From the NCBI RefSeq assembly GCF_036894955.1, contig NZ_CP145905.1, forward strand, positions 3,986,501-4,050,500: DNA of 64,000 nt. Direction: 5' to 3'. Shown piece after piece: positions 47,466 to 57,031 of the stretch. Origin of the DNA: Paenibacillus sp. KS-LC4 (lineage in GTDB: Bacteria > Bacillota > Bacilli > Paenibacillales > Paenibacillaceae). The position numbers and the translations under genes are program-made. The notes beneath the pieces are model-generated. The model was not told the origin of the DNA. It worked only from the letters and a program-made list of their open reading frames with translations, and ran no database searches. The number at the start of each line of letters is the position of its first letter. Positions within the stretch are counted from its first letter, which is position 1.

Positions 47466-47737
47466 TAAGCTGAGATGAATGGGGTTAGATCTCTTGGGGT
47501 TAGATCTCTTTGGCTTAAAACACTCGGGCTAAGAACATTTTTGCTGAGAACACTGTGCTTTGATTACAGTGGTTTTGATTACTGTAGCTTTGATTTCTGT
47601 GGTATTAACTTCTGTGGTTTTAATTTCTGTAGTTTTAATTTCTGTGGTTGAGTCTACTGTGATTTTGATTACTACGGTTTTGATTACTGTGGTTTTGATT
47701 ACTACAGTTTTGATTACTACAGTTTTGATTACTGCGG
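47466..47737. repeat. 15-bp degenerate minisatellite (about 18 units)
   Basis: A strict 15-base period runs from about 47466 to 47737. Twelve clear units at 47558-47737 follow TTTTGATTACTGTGG, preceded by about six more divergent units, including two identical copies of GGGGTTAGATCTCTT (47481-47510). Because 15 is a multiple of 3, both strands stay open and encode Val-Ile-Lys-Thr-like or Ile-Thr-Val-Val-Leu pentapeptides, but no ribosome site or conserved start was seen. It is therefore called a DNA repeat. Confidence 0.92.
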
Positions 47738-47766
47738 TCGACATTCCGTAGTTAGGTGTGCGTGAT

Positions 47767-47960
47767 CCTATTTTGGCGGACTGAGATTCCGCTATTTCAG
47801 GTTTTAATCCAATTTTACACTTTAGTCGGACAGGAAATCCGTTAATGCCCTCTTTATCGCGGCAAAATGGCCATTTGCAGCACATTAGCGGCTCCTGAGT
47901 CCGCCGCTTGTGCTGTACCCTTTATTTCTGTTGAATTAGCTGCTTCTGTGTCCGCTTCTT
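47767..47960. repeat. Dispersed intergenic repeat, family 2, copy B
   Basis: Matches 36036-36220. Left end GCGGACTGAGATTCCGCTA, middle TCGGACAGGAAATCCGTTA, right end TAGCGGCTCCTGAGTCCGC: the two ends are inverted repeats with AGTCCGC and CCGCTA arms. A further partial module (TTAGCTGCTTCTGTGTCCGC) runs to about 47960. It begins 30 bases after the minisatellite, in a stretch without genes. Confidence 0.82.
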
Positions 47961-48308
47961 CCAGCTATGTAAAGGGAGGAAGCCACTTTAATGCAGAGTA
48001 CCCATCTGCCTTACGGAACGTTGGTTCACATTTATAAGTAATGACATTTCCATCAATTGTGGGAATACTTGTGACTGTGAACTACCAATCATCTAAGAGG
48101 TGTCGGATTGTTAGTCAATGAAGCTACTGCTCGAAGTTTACAGGCTATATCCCTAACCCTATTGTATCCGACTGAAAACTACAATTTTATTATTTTAATT
48201 TGTAAGGTTCCTTGTAAATCAGACAGCTGACGCTCCTCCCCACATCAATAGAAAGGAACTTGTTATAAAGATTTTCCTATTTATGATCGTGTTAATTGTC
48301 ATTCCATA
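47961..48308. other. Gene-free stretch downstream of comEC
   Basis: No ORF with a ribosome site, no clear hairpin and no RNA gene were seen between repeat copy B and the end of comEC. The segment is AT-rich by eye. Confidence 0.5.
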
Positions 48309-51017
48309 TCAACTCGCCTTATCCATCGTTCTGACCAATAGCCTGTCCGCTTCCGCTCGATATTCAATTTCACCGTCCTGATCCGTTCGGCGCACCTCGA
48401 CCCCGGCTGCCTTCAAGCGTCCCAATACGTCGCTATGAGGATGACCATAGCTATTTGTCGCACCTGCGGAAATCGCTGCACTCAGTGGCTGCCAGCGTTC
48501 CAGCCAATCGGCAGCAGACGAATAACGGCTTCCATGATGCGCTACTTTAAGCACATCAACCTTGGCGCAGCAGGCCGAATAAATGGCTGGGTTTTCATCC
48601 ATATCGGCCAGCAAACGCTCCTCCGTATCAAAACCGATGTCTCCCGTAAGTAGAAAAGTATAATTTTTCATCGCCAAATAAAGGACAACACTCGCTTCGT
48701 TCTGCTCCTCGACCTCCTTGATTTGCATGCTGGGAATGCTGCTTTGTTCCGCGAGTACAACAGCAGGCGGCCATAGAACGGTCAGCTTTGTTTGTTTGCC
48801 CATTTCCCACTCCTGCCCTGCCTCAGCCCGGTACATTGGAATCTCATGCTGAACCGCATAGGCAAGCAGCTCCTCTGCATCAGTAGAATGCTTCATACTG
48901 CCGTTCCATAACAGCCCTTTGACTGGAATCGCATCCATTACCGCCTTAAGCCCCTTAATATGATCGCTATCCAAATGACTGACGACGAGCATATCAAGCT
49001 GGTGCACTCCGCGCTTCATTAGCAACGGGGCAATAACCTTTTTGCCCACCTCAAAAGGGTCCTTGCGCGCTCGCCATTCCTCTTCCGCCTTACGGAAAGA
49101 AACCGTTCCCCCACCGTCGATCAATACATGCTTCCCTTCAGGAGTTCTTACATAAATAGAGTCCCCCTGTCCGATATCCAGCACATGAACGCGGCCGTCG
49201 CGATTAAATAGGTCAGGATAATAGGCGAAAAATAATAGCGCCAGCAGCAGGAGAACGGATGAAAACAGGCTGCCAGGAAAAAGAAGCGCCCTTGCGAAGG
49301 TTGTACTTGGAAAGCCTGTAAACCCTCGAGATAATTGCAAACCAGCAATGATGCCTGTTCTATGTAAGGATGGAAGCTCGTGGAGCGGCTGCGTTTCCAG
49401 CTCGTTAATGTCGCGACCAGCAGCAGGACCTTCATGCTCAATTGCTAGTTCTTCCTCAGGAGAGGCAGAGGATTGGCGCACTGGAAGGGCACAGAATAGC
49501 AGCGCTAAAGCACCGTACCAAGCCGCGATCCACCATAGCGGTGGAGTCGCCCAAATCGTACGAAATAAATCTGCCTTGGCGAGCCAGTCTACAAGCCAGA
49601 ATGTCCCGTCATTCGCGTAGACGCTCGCCCATGCGAGCAGCTTGCCTCCCGTTGGCCAAGCCATGTGAATGAACAACGCAGCGCCGCCTAGCGGCATAAT
49701 AATAAAGCTGATAAATGGCACAAGCATTACATTAGCCGGAAGCGATAGCAAATGGAATTGGTTGAAATAATAAATGGAAACTGGAAACGATACAGCTTGC
49801 GCTACGACGCTGACGGCGGTCAAATCGAGCAGCGCTTTCCCCCGCTTCCATTCAGGCATAGCACGCCTTACAGGAGGGACACCCAGAATAAGACCGAGCG
49901 TGACGATAAACGAAAGCTGGAAGCTGACATTTTCCAAATAAAAAGGATTGATCGCCAGCATAATAACGGCTGCGGCCGCCAAAATATGCAGACCGTCCTT
50001 CAGCTTGTGCATGCGTGCAGCCAGCAGGCCGAGCATGCCCATTACGCCAGCCCTTACAACCGAAGGCGAAGCGCCGCTGAGCAGCACATAGAAGGGCACG
50101 GCAAACACGAGCGTCAGCAGCAAGCGCTCCCGCGTCATGCGGCAAAGCCGTAAAATCAAGCCCAGCGCGTAAAGGAACACCGCGACGTGCAGGCCAGATA
50201 TGGCGAGTATATGCGTTAAGCCGAGACGAGCGAATTGCTGCATGAGGGAGGGATCAAGGTTATCTGTGATCCCGAGGACAAGACCTTGCATGTAGCCGGC
50301 TTGCATCCCCGGGTACATGCTGGTTAGTCGTGCGCCAAGCCAAGCGCGCACGGTGTCGACGCGGCCGAGCAGCGCGGCCGCGGTCCAGGGCGGGCCAGGC
50401 GCGCGGTCGATCGCGCCCGTGCCCGCAGCTTGAAGCAGCCAGTGGATATTCTGGCTGCTCAAGTAGCGGCGGTAGTCGAAGCCGCCGCGATTAGCCGGGC
50501 CAGCGGGCTGCGCCAGCTGGCCCTTTACGTCAACGACGTCGCCGCGCCGCCAAGCAGCGGCGACCTCCAGCTGCGGCTGCTCCTCTAGCCGCAGCTGCAC
50601 AAGCATCCGCTCGCCGCCGAGCTGGCGCGGCGAGCCAAACCCCGCTACGCTGGCGGCATCGACCGCCAGCTCAAAGCTTGCCCGGTCGCCGTCGATTTCG
50701 ACGACCGACACAATCGTCCCGGACGCTTGAGCCGCTATCGCAGCGTCCGACCCTTGCGCCTGTGCGGCGCGCAGCACGTCCAGCAGACCAGTCACATTGC
50801 GGGCATCCGCCCACATCCGTTCCCCAGCTGCAAGGACGAAGCCAACTGCACATACGGCTGCCAGCTTTCGCGTCAGCCTCCCCGACAAAACCAGTGCCAG
50901 AGCGGCTACTGCCACGCCGCCCGCCGCAAGTGCAGCTCCTGCGCCGCTCAACTTCGCGCCGCTCGCGCAGCCTGCCACAAAACATACCGCGAACCAAATT
51001 AGCGGTCTTCTATTCAT
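48309..51017 (-). CDS. comEC: DNA internalization competence protein ComEC/Rec2
   Basis: ComEC forms the membrane channel for single-stranded DNA uptake. The 902-residue protein has N-terminal hydrophobic segments and an OB-fold-like region (to about 230), the ComEC channel domain with about ten helices (LTHILAISGLHVAVFLYALG near 275), and a C-terminal metallo-beta-lactamase domain with LDIGQGDSIYV and the metal motif VSHLDSDHIKGL. The start at 51017 follows AGAGGTGAT. It is separated from comEB by a terminator and repeats, unlike B. subtilis. The first 700 coding bases look markedly richer in G and C. Confidence 0.95.
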   Translation of the reverse strand: MNRRPLIWFAVCFVAGCASGAKLSGAGAALAAGGVAVAALALVLSGRLTRKLAAVCAVGFVLAAGERMWADARNVTGLLDVLRAAQAQGSDAAIAAQASGTIVSVVEIDGDRASFELAVDAASVAGFGSPRQLGGERMLVQLRLEEQPQLEVAAAWRRGDVVDVKGQLAQPAGPANRGGFDYRRYLSSQNIHWLLQAAGTGAIDRAPGPPWTAAALLGRVDTVRAWLGARLTSMYPGMQAGYMQGLVLGITDNLDPSLMQQFARLGLTHILAISGLHVAVFLYALGLILRLCRMTRERLLLTLVFAVPFYVLLSGASPSVVRAGVMGMLGLLAARMHKLKDGLHILAAAAVIMLAINPFYLENVSFQLSFIVTLGLILGVPPVRRAMPEWKRGKALLDLTAVSVVAQAVSFPVSIYYFNQFHLLSLPANVMLVPFISFIIMPLGGAALFIHMAWPTGGKLLAWASVYANDGTFWLVDWLAKADLFRTIWATPPLWWIAAWYGALALLFCALPVRQSSASPEEELAIEHEGPAAGRDINELETQPLHELPSLHRTGIIAGLQLSRGFTGFPSTTFARALLFPGSLFSSVLLLLALLFFAYYPDLFNRDGRVHVLDIGQGDSIYVRTPEGKHVLIDGGGTVSFRKAEEEWRARKDPFEVGKKVIAPLLMKRGVHQLDMLVVSHLDSDHIKGLKAVMDAIPVKGLLWNGSMKHSTDAEELLAYAVQHEIPMYRAEAGQEWEMGKQTKLTVLWPPAVVLAEQSSIPSMQIKEVEEQNEASVVLYLAMKNYTFLLTGDIGFDTEERLLADMDENPAIYSACCAKVDVLKVAHHGSRYSSAADWLERWQPLSAAISAGATNSYGHPHSDVLGRLKAAGVEVRRTDQDGEIEYRAEADRLLVRTMDKAS

Positions 51018-51063
51018 TTACAATCACCTCTTTATTTTGGCTTGAAATCGAATTCATTTTCAT

Positions 51064-51112
51064 GTAATGAAACGGAGACGCCCCCGCGTACACGGCTGCT
51101 GCCATCCTCTGG
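51064..51112 (-). repeat. Possible relic of the 101-bp repeat (family 1)
   Basis: On the minus strand AGAGGATGGC and, after an insertion, GGCGTCTCCGTTTCATT resemble the GGAGGATGGC and GGCGTCTGCCGTTTCA parts of the 101-bp unit. It is degenerate and lacks the AT-rich half. Confidence 0.4.
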
Positions 51113-51180
51113 CAGGTAGAGCTCGATGCGGAGTGGAGTACAAATCATTAACAAGCTCAAGCTTTTAAACACCTATATTT

Positions 51181-51240
51181 GCAAAAAAAGCACCTCTTAT
51201 CACATGCAGCTGCGCGTGCGATAAGAGGTGCTTCCTCTCA
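51181..51240 (-). terminator. Terminator downstream of comEB
   Basis: AAGCACCTCTTATC (51188-51201) pairs perfectly with GATAAGAGGTGCTT (51220-51233). On the minus strand it is followed by seven T. It lies 370 bases after the comEB stop and before comEC. Confidence 0.9.
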
Positions 51241-51355
51241 AAACAAACCATTATTTTACCTACTTTGCTCTTGCTCTAGCAATATCCTATCTCTATTACT
51301 GTTTAACTATTAAGCGTTGTTCATTTTCCATCCTTATTTTTATTCTGTTTCTATT

Positions 51356-51483
51356 ATTGTCTTTGTCTTCGTCTTTGTCTTCGTCTTTGTCTTTGTCTTC
51401 GTCTCTGTCTTTGTCTCTGTCTTTGTCTCTTTGTCTCTCTTTGTCTCTCTCTGTCCCTGTCTTCGTCTTCGGCTCTCTGTCTC
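51356..51483. repeat. Hexanucleotide microsatellite tract
   Basis: About 20 imperfect copies of GTCTTT/GTCTTC/GTCTCT follow one another between comEB and comEC. The plus strand is almost pure pyrimidine with regularly spaced G. On the minus strand it would be a purine-rich stretch of the comEB 3' untranslated region. Confidence 0.88.
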
Positions 51484-51606
51484 TATTCAGGTTCTAACAC
51501 CATTTATTTTTATTCATGCTGCTTCAATGGCTGACGCACTCTCTTCTAAGCCCGGTTCCTACCCACTATTATCCATAGCTCTAACCGTCTCTACCCGCGT
51601 ACAAAA

Positions 51607-52137
51607 TCAAGAAATAACCGACATACCCGCCTGCGGCGGCGGTTCATAGCCTTCCAGCAACCGAAAAGCAATGCCTAAGTGCCCCATTAGCGTCACAACC
51701 TTCTCGCTGTCCTTCGGGTAACCGCGGTGGTAAACAATCTCCTTAATCCCGCTGTTCGCGAGCATATTCGCGCAAGTCCAGCAAGGCTGGTCTGTTACAT
51801 ATACCGTCGAGCCTTCACGGTCAGCGCGATCGGTAAACAGCAGCAAATTTTGCTCCGCATGGATCGTGCGAATGCAGCGCTGCTTTTTAACCATTTGCTC
51901 CGCGCCGTTCTCCTGCTTGATTTCCCATTCCTCCGTAATCATACAGCCCGCCTCCGAGCAGTCCTGAACGCCCATTGGCGCTCCATTATATGCGGTGCCA
52001 AGCAGCTTCTTGCCCTGCACCAGTACAGCTCCCACATGCCGCCTCGGGCAGCGTGAGCGCGTCGATACCATATAAGCAATGTCCATAAAATACGTGTCCC
52101 AGTCTTTACGTTCGGCGTCTTGCCCTGCTATTGCCAT
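51607..52137 (-). CDS. comEB: ComEB, dCMP deaminase-like protein
   Basis: A zinc deaminase of the dCMP deaminase family; in B. subtilis the comEB gene lies in the comE operon though its competence role is slight. The 176-residue protein has RCPRRHVGAVLVQ, the zinc and catalytic motif HAEQNLLL, and PCWTCANML. The ribosome site lies about 6 bases before the ATG at 52137. It follows comEA by 127 bases. Confidence 0.94.
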   Translation of the reverse strand: MAIAGQDAERKDWDTYFMDIAYMVSTRSRCPRRHVGAVLVQGKKLLGTAYNGAPMGVQDCSEAGCMITEEWEIKQENGAEQMVKKQRCIRTIHAEQNLLLFTDRADREGSTVYVTDQPCWTCANMLANSGIKEIVYHRGYPKDSEKVVTLMGHLGIAFRLLEGYEPPPQAGMSVIS

Positions 52138-52264
52138 TGTTTCAACTTCCTCCTTGATGCTCGTTCAAAATAATAGTCAGCCACTATTGCGTCTAAAATG
52201 TCCAATTAGCACGATATATTCGCTTTTTCATTACTTTCGGCTTCTGCCTGCTATTTTCTCATAC

Positions 52265-53056
52265 TTAAGGATTGGCGACAATGCTGTCTTTCATGCCCTG
52301 AAGCAGCTTAGGCCCGATTCCCTTCACTCGCCGCAAGTCATCGACCGATGTAAAGCGCCCATTTTTCTCCCGGTTTTCAACAATCGCTTTAGCTTTTGCT
52401 GGTCCGATCCCTTTCAGACCATCAAGCTCCTCAGCCGTCGCTCGGTTAATATCCAGCTTGCCTGAATTCATCGACGACGTCGCCGCGACTTCAGCCGTCT
52501 CGCTTTGCCCATTCCCAACATCGCTGCTTCCGTTGCCTGCTGCATTTCCATTCTCATTGCTATTGTGACGCCCTATTCCATTGCTAGTACCCGCCCCAGC
52601 TTCGCCAGCTACTCCAGGCTCGACACTTCCCCCATCTGGCATCATCTTCTCTGCACTTTCTACCCTAGATGAGCTCGTTCCCCCTGCTATTTCTCCAGCA
52701 GCAGACTTCCCACCTCCGTCTCCTCCATCTTCGACGCCGTTTGAGGTCTGTTTTCCACTACTGCCATTTGTCGCTGCATTCATCTGCTGTCCTTCTCCAT
52801 CCGCCTGCTTCCCTATGCTGCTGCCTTCTCCAGCCCCGCGCGTCCCCTCAGAAGCTCCGGGCTTACTTCCTACGTCTTGCGGCAATACCGCTTCCACAGC
52901 CTCATTTAGCGTCGTCCAGCCGCTTGGAGCCTGCTCCTTCGGCATAAATATAGCAGCTCCAAGCAGTCCACAGGCGAGCAGCAAACAAACCGTCATCATC
53001 GTCCGCTTAGCGTCTGAGCCTTTCCCATCTTGCTTCTCCTTCGCTCGTTGCCTCAT
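52265..53056 (-). CDS. comEA: DNA-binding competence protein ComEA
   Basis: ComEA is the membrane-anchored receptor that binds double-stranded DNA for uptake. The 263-residue protein has an N-terminal membrane helix (about 22-40), then an unusually long Ser/Gly/Asn/Ala-rich linker (about 70-195), and a C-terminal helix-hairpin-helix domain: [19 protein letters not shown] then [19 protein letters not shown]. subtilis ComEA is about 205 residues, so the linker is longer here. The start at 53056 follows AAAGGTG; a GTG four codons upstream overlaps that site. Confidence 0.95.
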   Translation of the reverse strand: MRQRAKEKQDGKGSDAKRTMMTVCLLLACGLLGAAIFMPKEQAPSGWTTLNEAVEAVLPQDVGSKPGASEGTRGAGEGSSIGKQADGEGQQMNAATNGSSGKQTSNGVEDGGDGGGKSAAGEIAGGTSSSRVESAEKMMPDGGSVEPGVAGEAGAGTSNGIGRHNSNENGNAAGNGSSDVGNGQSETAEVAATSSMNSGKLDINRATAEELDGLKGIGPAKAKAIVENREKNGRFTSVDDLRRVKGIGPKLLQGMKDSIVANP

Positions 53057-53286
53057 CCTTACCCACACCTTTCGCTATGAATAACCGCTCCAAAAAACAT
53101 AAAAATCGTTGACATAACTGCCAAGTTGTCAGGAATACGGTAGAAGAACAGGTAAACTGCGAATAGGCTTACTTCGCCTTAAAGCCTGTTCCACTTCGGA
53201 AAATCATCACAGCCTACAAAGCCATTCAAGCAAGGCCCCACAAGGCCGCTTCCATTTCACAACCTCACAATGAAGGAGGTCACCGC

Positions 53287-54126
53287 ATGAAAGTTGGATT
53301 TATTGGAACGGGAACGATGGGCAGTCTGCTCATTGAAGCATTAATCGCTTCGGGAGCGCTGGAATCCGATCAAATTTCCGTCAGCAACCGCACCTTCGCC
53401 AAAGCGCAGGCACTTGCTGACCGCTATGCCGGACTTCAAGCAGAGGCGAGCAATGCACATGCCGCATTTGGCAAGGATATTGTGTTTCTTTGCATTAAGC
53501 CGCATGAATTTAAAAAGGTCATCGACGACATATCGTCTGTGTTAAGGCCTGAGCAGCTGCTAGTTTCGATTACAAGCCCGGTTCTGCTCTCGCACCTTGA
53601 GGAAGTAGTGCCCTGCAAAGTAGCCAAAGTCATTCCGAGCATTACCAATCAGGTATGGAGCGGCGCCTCCCTATGTATTTACGGTTCCCGCATCCACAGC
53701 GAGGACAAGGAACGGCTCGAATCGCTGCTCGCCTTTATCAGCGAGCCGCTGCAAATTCATGAATCCTATACGCGAGTCGTATCGGACCTGTCCAGCTGCG
53801 GACCAGCATTTATTTCCTGTCTGCTGGAGCAGTTCGTAGACGCAGCGGTTGAAGAGACGGGCATTGACCGTAAGGAAGCGCTTAAGGTGGCCAGCGCCAT
53901 GCTGCTCGGAACAGGATTGCTGCTGACTGAAGGGGGCCTTACGCCTGCTGATGTGCAGGCGCGGGTAGCCGTCCCAGGAGGTATTACTGCACAAGCTCTG
54001 AAATTGCTTCGCTGTGAGACCGATGAGGTATTCAACCGGCTTATCCGCACGACTCATGCCAAGTTCCATGACGATGTTGCCAAAGTTTCGATATCTTTTT
54101 ACGGCGAAGAGGTGAACGGTCAATAG
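53287..54126 (+). CDS. comER: ComER, pyrroline-5-carboxylate reductase-like protein
   Basis: A ProC-like NADP-binding protein; comER lies divergently from the comE operon in B. subtilis, and its reaction is unknown. The 279-residue protein starts VGFIGTGTMGSLLIEALI (dinucleotide-binding GxGxxG), has CIKPHEF, and the C-terminal helical dimer domain (SSCGPAFISCLLEQFVDAAV, VAVPGGITAQAL). A GAAGGAGGT site lies 6 bases upstream. It could be a genuine ProC, but context favours ComER. Confidence 0.9.
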   Translation: MKVGFIGTGTMGSLLIEALIASGALESDQISVSNRTFAKAQALADRYAGLQAEASNAHAAFGKDIVFLCIKPHEFKKVIDDISSVLRPEQLLVSITSPVLLSHLEEVVPCKVAKVIPSITNQVWSGASLCIYGSRIHSEDKERLESLLAFISEPLQIHESYTRVVSDLSSCGPAFISCLLEQFVDAAVEETGIDRKEALKVASAMLLGTGLLLTEGGLTPADVQARVAVPGGITAQALKLLRCETDEVFNRLIRTTHAKFHDDVAKVSISFYGEEVNGQ

Positions 54127-54158
54127 CTGTTCTTCAGCTAACTGACCGTTCACCTCTT
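54109..54158. terminator. Hairpin between comER and leuS
   Basis: GAGGTGAACGGTCA pairs perfectly with TGACCGTTCACCTC, with an inner AGCT/AGCT stem. It starts inside the comER coding end. It lacks a long T run but should be a very stable bidirectional terminator between convergent genes. Confidence 0.78.
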
Positions 54159-54172
54159 CATGTGGCTAACGT

Positions 54173-56611
54173 TTAATTGGCAACGATATTGACGATTTTA
54201 CCTTTTACAGCTACGACCTTGCGGATCGTTTTGCCTGCGATAAGCTCCTGCACCTTACCTAGCTCCTTCGCAAGTCGTTCCATTTCGGCTTCATCCGTGT
54301 CTGCCGCAATCGACAGGCGCTCAATGATTTTGCCATTAACTTGAACGACGATTTCAACCTCTTGGTCAACCGTCCAAGCCTCTTCCCATACCGGCCATGA
54401 CTCGTAAGTAATCGTCCCTGTTCCGCCCAGCTTCTCCCACAGCTCTTCCGCAATATGCGGCGCAAGCGGGGACAGCATTTTCACAAAATCAGCCATTGCT
54501 TCGCGCGGCAGCACATCGGTTTTATAAGCTTCATTGACAAAAATCATCAGCTGGCTGATCGCCGTGTTAAAACGCAGATGCTCGAAGTCATCGGTTACTT
54601 TCTTGATCGTACGGTGCCATGTGCGCTTGAATGCTTCAGTCGTTTCAGCGTCCGAAACCTTCGAGCTCAAGCTGCCATCGTCACCGATGAACAGGCGCCA
54701 TACGCGGCTTAGGAAACGGAAGGCTCCTTCTACGCCGTTCGTGTTCCAAGGCTTCGTTGCCTCCAGCGGCCCCATGAACATTTCATACAAGCGCAGCGTG
54801 TCTCCACCGAATTCCGATACGATTTCATCGGGGTTAATGACGTTGCCGCGGGATTTGGACATTTTTTCATTGTTCGTGCCCAAAATCATCCCTTGGTTAA
54901 CGAGCTTATGGAAAGGCTCCTTCGTCTCAACTACGCCGAGATCATACAACACTTTATGCCAGAAGCGCGCATACAGCAGGTGAAGCACAGCATGCTCTGC
55001 TCCGCCGATATACAGGTCAACCGGCAGCCATTCGCGCTGCTTCTCCGGCGAACAAATTTCCTTGTCGTTTTTCGGATCAATAAAGCGCAGGTAGTACCAG
55101 CAGCTGCCCGCCCATTGCGGCATCGTGTTCGTCTCGCGGCGTGCTTTCATGCCCGTTTCCGGATCAATCGTATTGACCCATTCTGTCACATTCGCAAGCG
55201 GCGATTCCCCTGTGCCCGAAGGCTTAATCGCATCCACATCAGGCAGCAGCAGCGGAAGCTGATCCTCTGGAACAGGCTTCATTGTGCCATCCTCCAGATG
55301 CAAAATCGGAATCGGCTCTCCCCAATAACGCTGACGGCTGAACAACCAATCGCGCAGACGGTAGGTCACTTTGCCATGACCGCTGCCTTTTTCTTCGAGG
55401 AAGCTGATCATTTTTGCAATCGCCTCTTCATTGTTCAGCCCATTCAGGAAATCGGAATTAACATGCGCACCATCACCTGTATAAGCCTCTTTGGAAATAT
55501 CTCCGCCTTGTACAACCTCCACAATTGGCAGTCCGAACTGCGTTGCAAACTCCCAGTCGCGCGTATCATGGCCTGGAACAGCCATAATCGCACCTGTGCC
55601 GTAGCCAGCCAAAACATAATCGGCAATCCAGATTGGCGTTTTCTCGCCATTGACCGGATTAATCGCATAAGCACCCGTGAACACGCCGGATTTTTCCTTT
55701 GCCAAATCTGTACGCTCCAAATCACTCTTGCGGGAAGCTGTCAGCTGATAAGCCTCAATAGCTGCCTTTTGATCCGCAGTCGTAATTTGGGCAACCAGCT
55801 CATGCTCAGGCGCCAGCACGCAATAAGTAGCACCGAACAAAGTATCCGGACGCGTCGTGAACACGACAAGGTTCGCATCATGGCCCTCAATAGCAAACGT
55901 CACTTCGGCGCCTGTAGACTTGCCGATCCAGTTGCGCTGCATATCCTTGATGCTTTCCGTCCAATCAAGCTCTTCCAGATCCTCCAGCAAACGCTCTGCA
56001 TATTCGGTAATTTTAAGCACCCATTGGCGCATTGGCTTGCGTACGACCGGATGGTTGCCGCGTTCGCTTAACCCGTCGATTACTTCCTCATTGGCAAGCA
56101 CCGTTCCCAGCGCTTCGCACCAGTTGACCGGGACTTCAGCTACATAAGCAAGACCTTTTTTATACAGCTGGATGAAAATCCACTGTGTCCATTTATAATA
56201 ATCCGGGTCAGTCGTGCTAAACTCGCGATCCCAATCGTAGGAAAAACCGAGCGATTTAATTTGACGACGGAAGTTGTCAATGTTTTTGAAAGTAATTTCA
56301 CGAGGATGCTGCCCTGTATCCAGTGCATGCTGCTCCGCAGGAAGGCCAAATGCATCCCAGCCCATCGGGTGCAGGACGTTAAAGCCGCGCAGACGCTTGT
56401 AACGCGACACGATATCTGTTGCTGTATAGCCTTCCGGGTGACCGACGTGCAGGCCTGAACCGGATGGATAAGGGAACATATCGAGCGCATAAAATTTCGG
56501 TTTGCCCGCTTCCTCCCTCGTAGCGAACGTTTTGTTCTCATCCCAATATTTTTGCCATTTCGGCTCTACAATCAGTGGATTATAGCCTTGCGCTTGCTGA
56601 TCTTGACTCAT
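54173..56611 (-). CDS. leuS: Leucyl-tRNA synthetase
   Basis: Class I synthetase that charges tRNA-Leu. The 812-residue protein has the HIGH variant [18 protein letters not shown] near 45-60, the editing domain ([25 protein letters not shown]) and KMSKS ([11 protein letters not shown]). The start at 56611 follows AAGGAGGAAA; the frame is open 13 codons more but without a site. Expression should be under a leucine T-box upstream. A copy of the 101-bp repeat sits in the leader between T-box and start. Confidence 0.97.
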   Translation of the reverse strand: MSQDQQAQGYNPLIVEPKWQKYWDENKTFATREEAGKPKFYALDMFPYPSGSGLHVGHPEGYTATDIVSRYKRLRGFNVLHPMGWDAFGLPAEQHALDTGQHPREITFKNIDNFRRQIKSLGFSYDWDREFSTTDPDYYKWTQWIFIQLYKKGLAYVAEVPVNWCEALGTVLANEEVIDGLSERGNHPVVRKPMRQWVLKITEYAERLLEDLEELDWTESIKDMQRNWIGKSTGAEVTFAIEGHDANLVVFTTRPDTLFGATYCVLAPEHELVAQITTADQKAAIEAYQLTASRKSDLERTDLAKEKSGVFTGAYAINPVNGEKTPIWIADYVLAGYGTGAIMAVPGHDTRDWEFATQFGLPIVEVVQGGDISKEAYTGDGAHVNSDFLNGLNNEEAIAKMISFLEEKGSGHGKVTYRLRDWLFSRQRYWGEPIPILHLEDGTMKPVPEDQLPLLLPDVDAIKPSGTGESPLANVTEWVNTIDPETGMKARRETNTMPQWAGSCWYYLRFIDPKNDKEICSPEKQREWLPVDLYIGGAEHAVLHLLYARFWHKVLYDLGVVETKEPFHKLVNQGMILGTNNEKMSKSRGNVINPDEIVSEFGGDTLRLYEMFMGPLEATKPWNTNGVEGAFRFLSRVWRLFIGDDGSLSSKVSDAETTEAFKRTWHRTIKKVTDDFEHLRFNTAISQLMIFVNEAYKTDVLPREAMADFVKMLSPLAPHIAEELWEKLGGTGTITYESWPVWEEAWTVDQEVEIVVQVNGKIIERLSIAADTDEAEMERLAKELGKVQELIAGKTIRKVVAVKGKIVNIVAN

Positions 56612-56658
56612 GATTGTTTCCTCCTTAAGCTTGGTAAAGCATAATATCAACGGGCTTC

Positions 56659-56760
56659 CAAGGTGAAACGGCTGTCGCCGTCCTTTGGCGGCGCTGCGCG
56701 TTTCATTCCGAAAAATATAAGCCTATTTATAAGCGAAAACTTATAAATGCTTATATTTCA
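56659..56760 (-). repeat. Family 1 repeat copy within the leuS leader
   Basis: This 101-base unit matches the array at 28222. The AT-rich hairpin is perfect here: AAATATAAGC pairs with GCTTATATTT, and inside it ATTTATAAG pairs with CTTATAAAT around CGAAAA. The GC-rich half also keeps TGAAACG/CGTTTCA arms. It lies between the T-box terminator and the leuS ribosome site and so is part of the read-through mRNA. Confidence 0.9.
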
Positions 56761-56763
56761 TGC

Positions 56764-57025
56764 AAAAAAGCTCCCGCCCCTAGCGTATGATCGCTAGGGA
56801 CGAGAGCTGTCTCCCGTGGTACCACCCTAGTTAGCCCCCAGACATGCTTTGCCGAGTGCTCACTTGTTGCCTTTAACGCAGGCCAGACGGTACGCTTGCG
56901 CGCACAGCTCCAAGGTGAGATTCATATCGCTGCAGGTCCGGCTTGCACCATCCGCCGGCTCTCTAAGCCATGCCCCGCGATACTACTGCTCCTCATCAAC
57001 GCCAAATATTACATTTTAAGAATTA
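56764..57025 (-). promoter_or_regulatory. Leucine-specific T-box riboswitch
   Basis: The conserved T-box AGGGTGGTACCACGG is present on the minus strand (complement of 56814-56828). Stem I shows an AGTA loop and the AGAGAGCCGG / GGTGCAAGCCGG region (56935-56965); the specifier loop reads GAATCTCACC with CTC, a leucine codon, at 56917-56919. A terminator (56769-56808; AGCTC/GAGCT with CCTAGCG/CGCTAGG) ends in TTTTTT. Uncharged tRNA-Leu(GAG) should stabilise the antiterminator and switch on leuS. Confidence 0.95.
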
Positions 57026-57031
57026 GTTCCG

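Noticed and set aside
47529..47885. 118-codon minus-strand frame and the matching plus-strand frame across the 15-bp minisatellite
   Set aside because: Open only because the repeat period is divisible by three. There is no ribosome site, and the translations are simple pentapeptide repeats.
51228..51649. Two plus-strand frames over the hexanucleotide tract encoding Ser/Leu or Val/Phe repeats
   Set aside because: Simple-sequence translations with no ribosome site; they overlap the end of comEB and a terminator.
53101..53140. Palindrome and TTGACA-like element between comEA and comER
   Set aside because: TTGACA is present, but no convincing -10 follows at the right spacing and the palindrome has mismatches; too weak to call an operator or promoter.
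54893..56071. 392-codon plus-strand frame opposite leuS
   Set aside because: Antisense shadow of a strongly conserved gene; no ribosome site and no recognisable domains.
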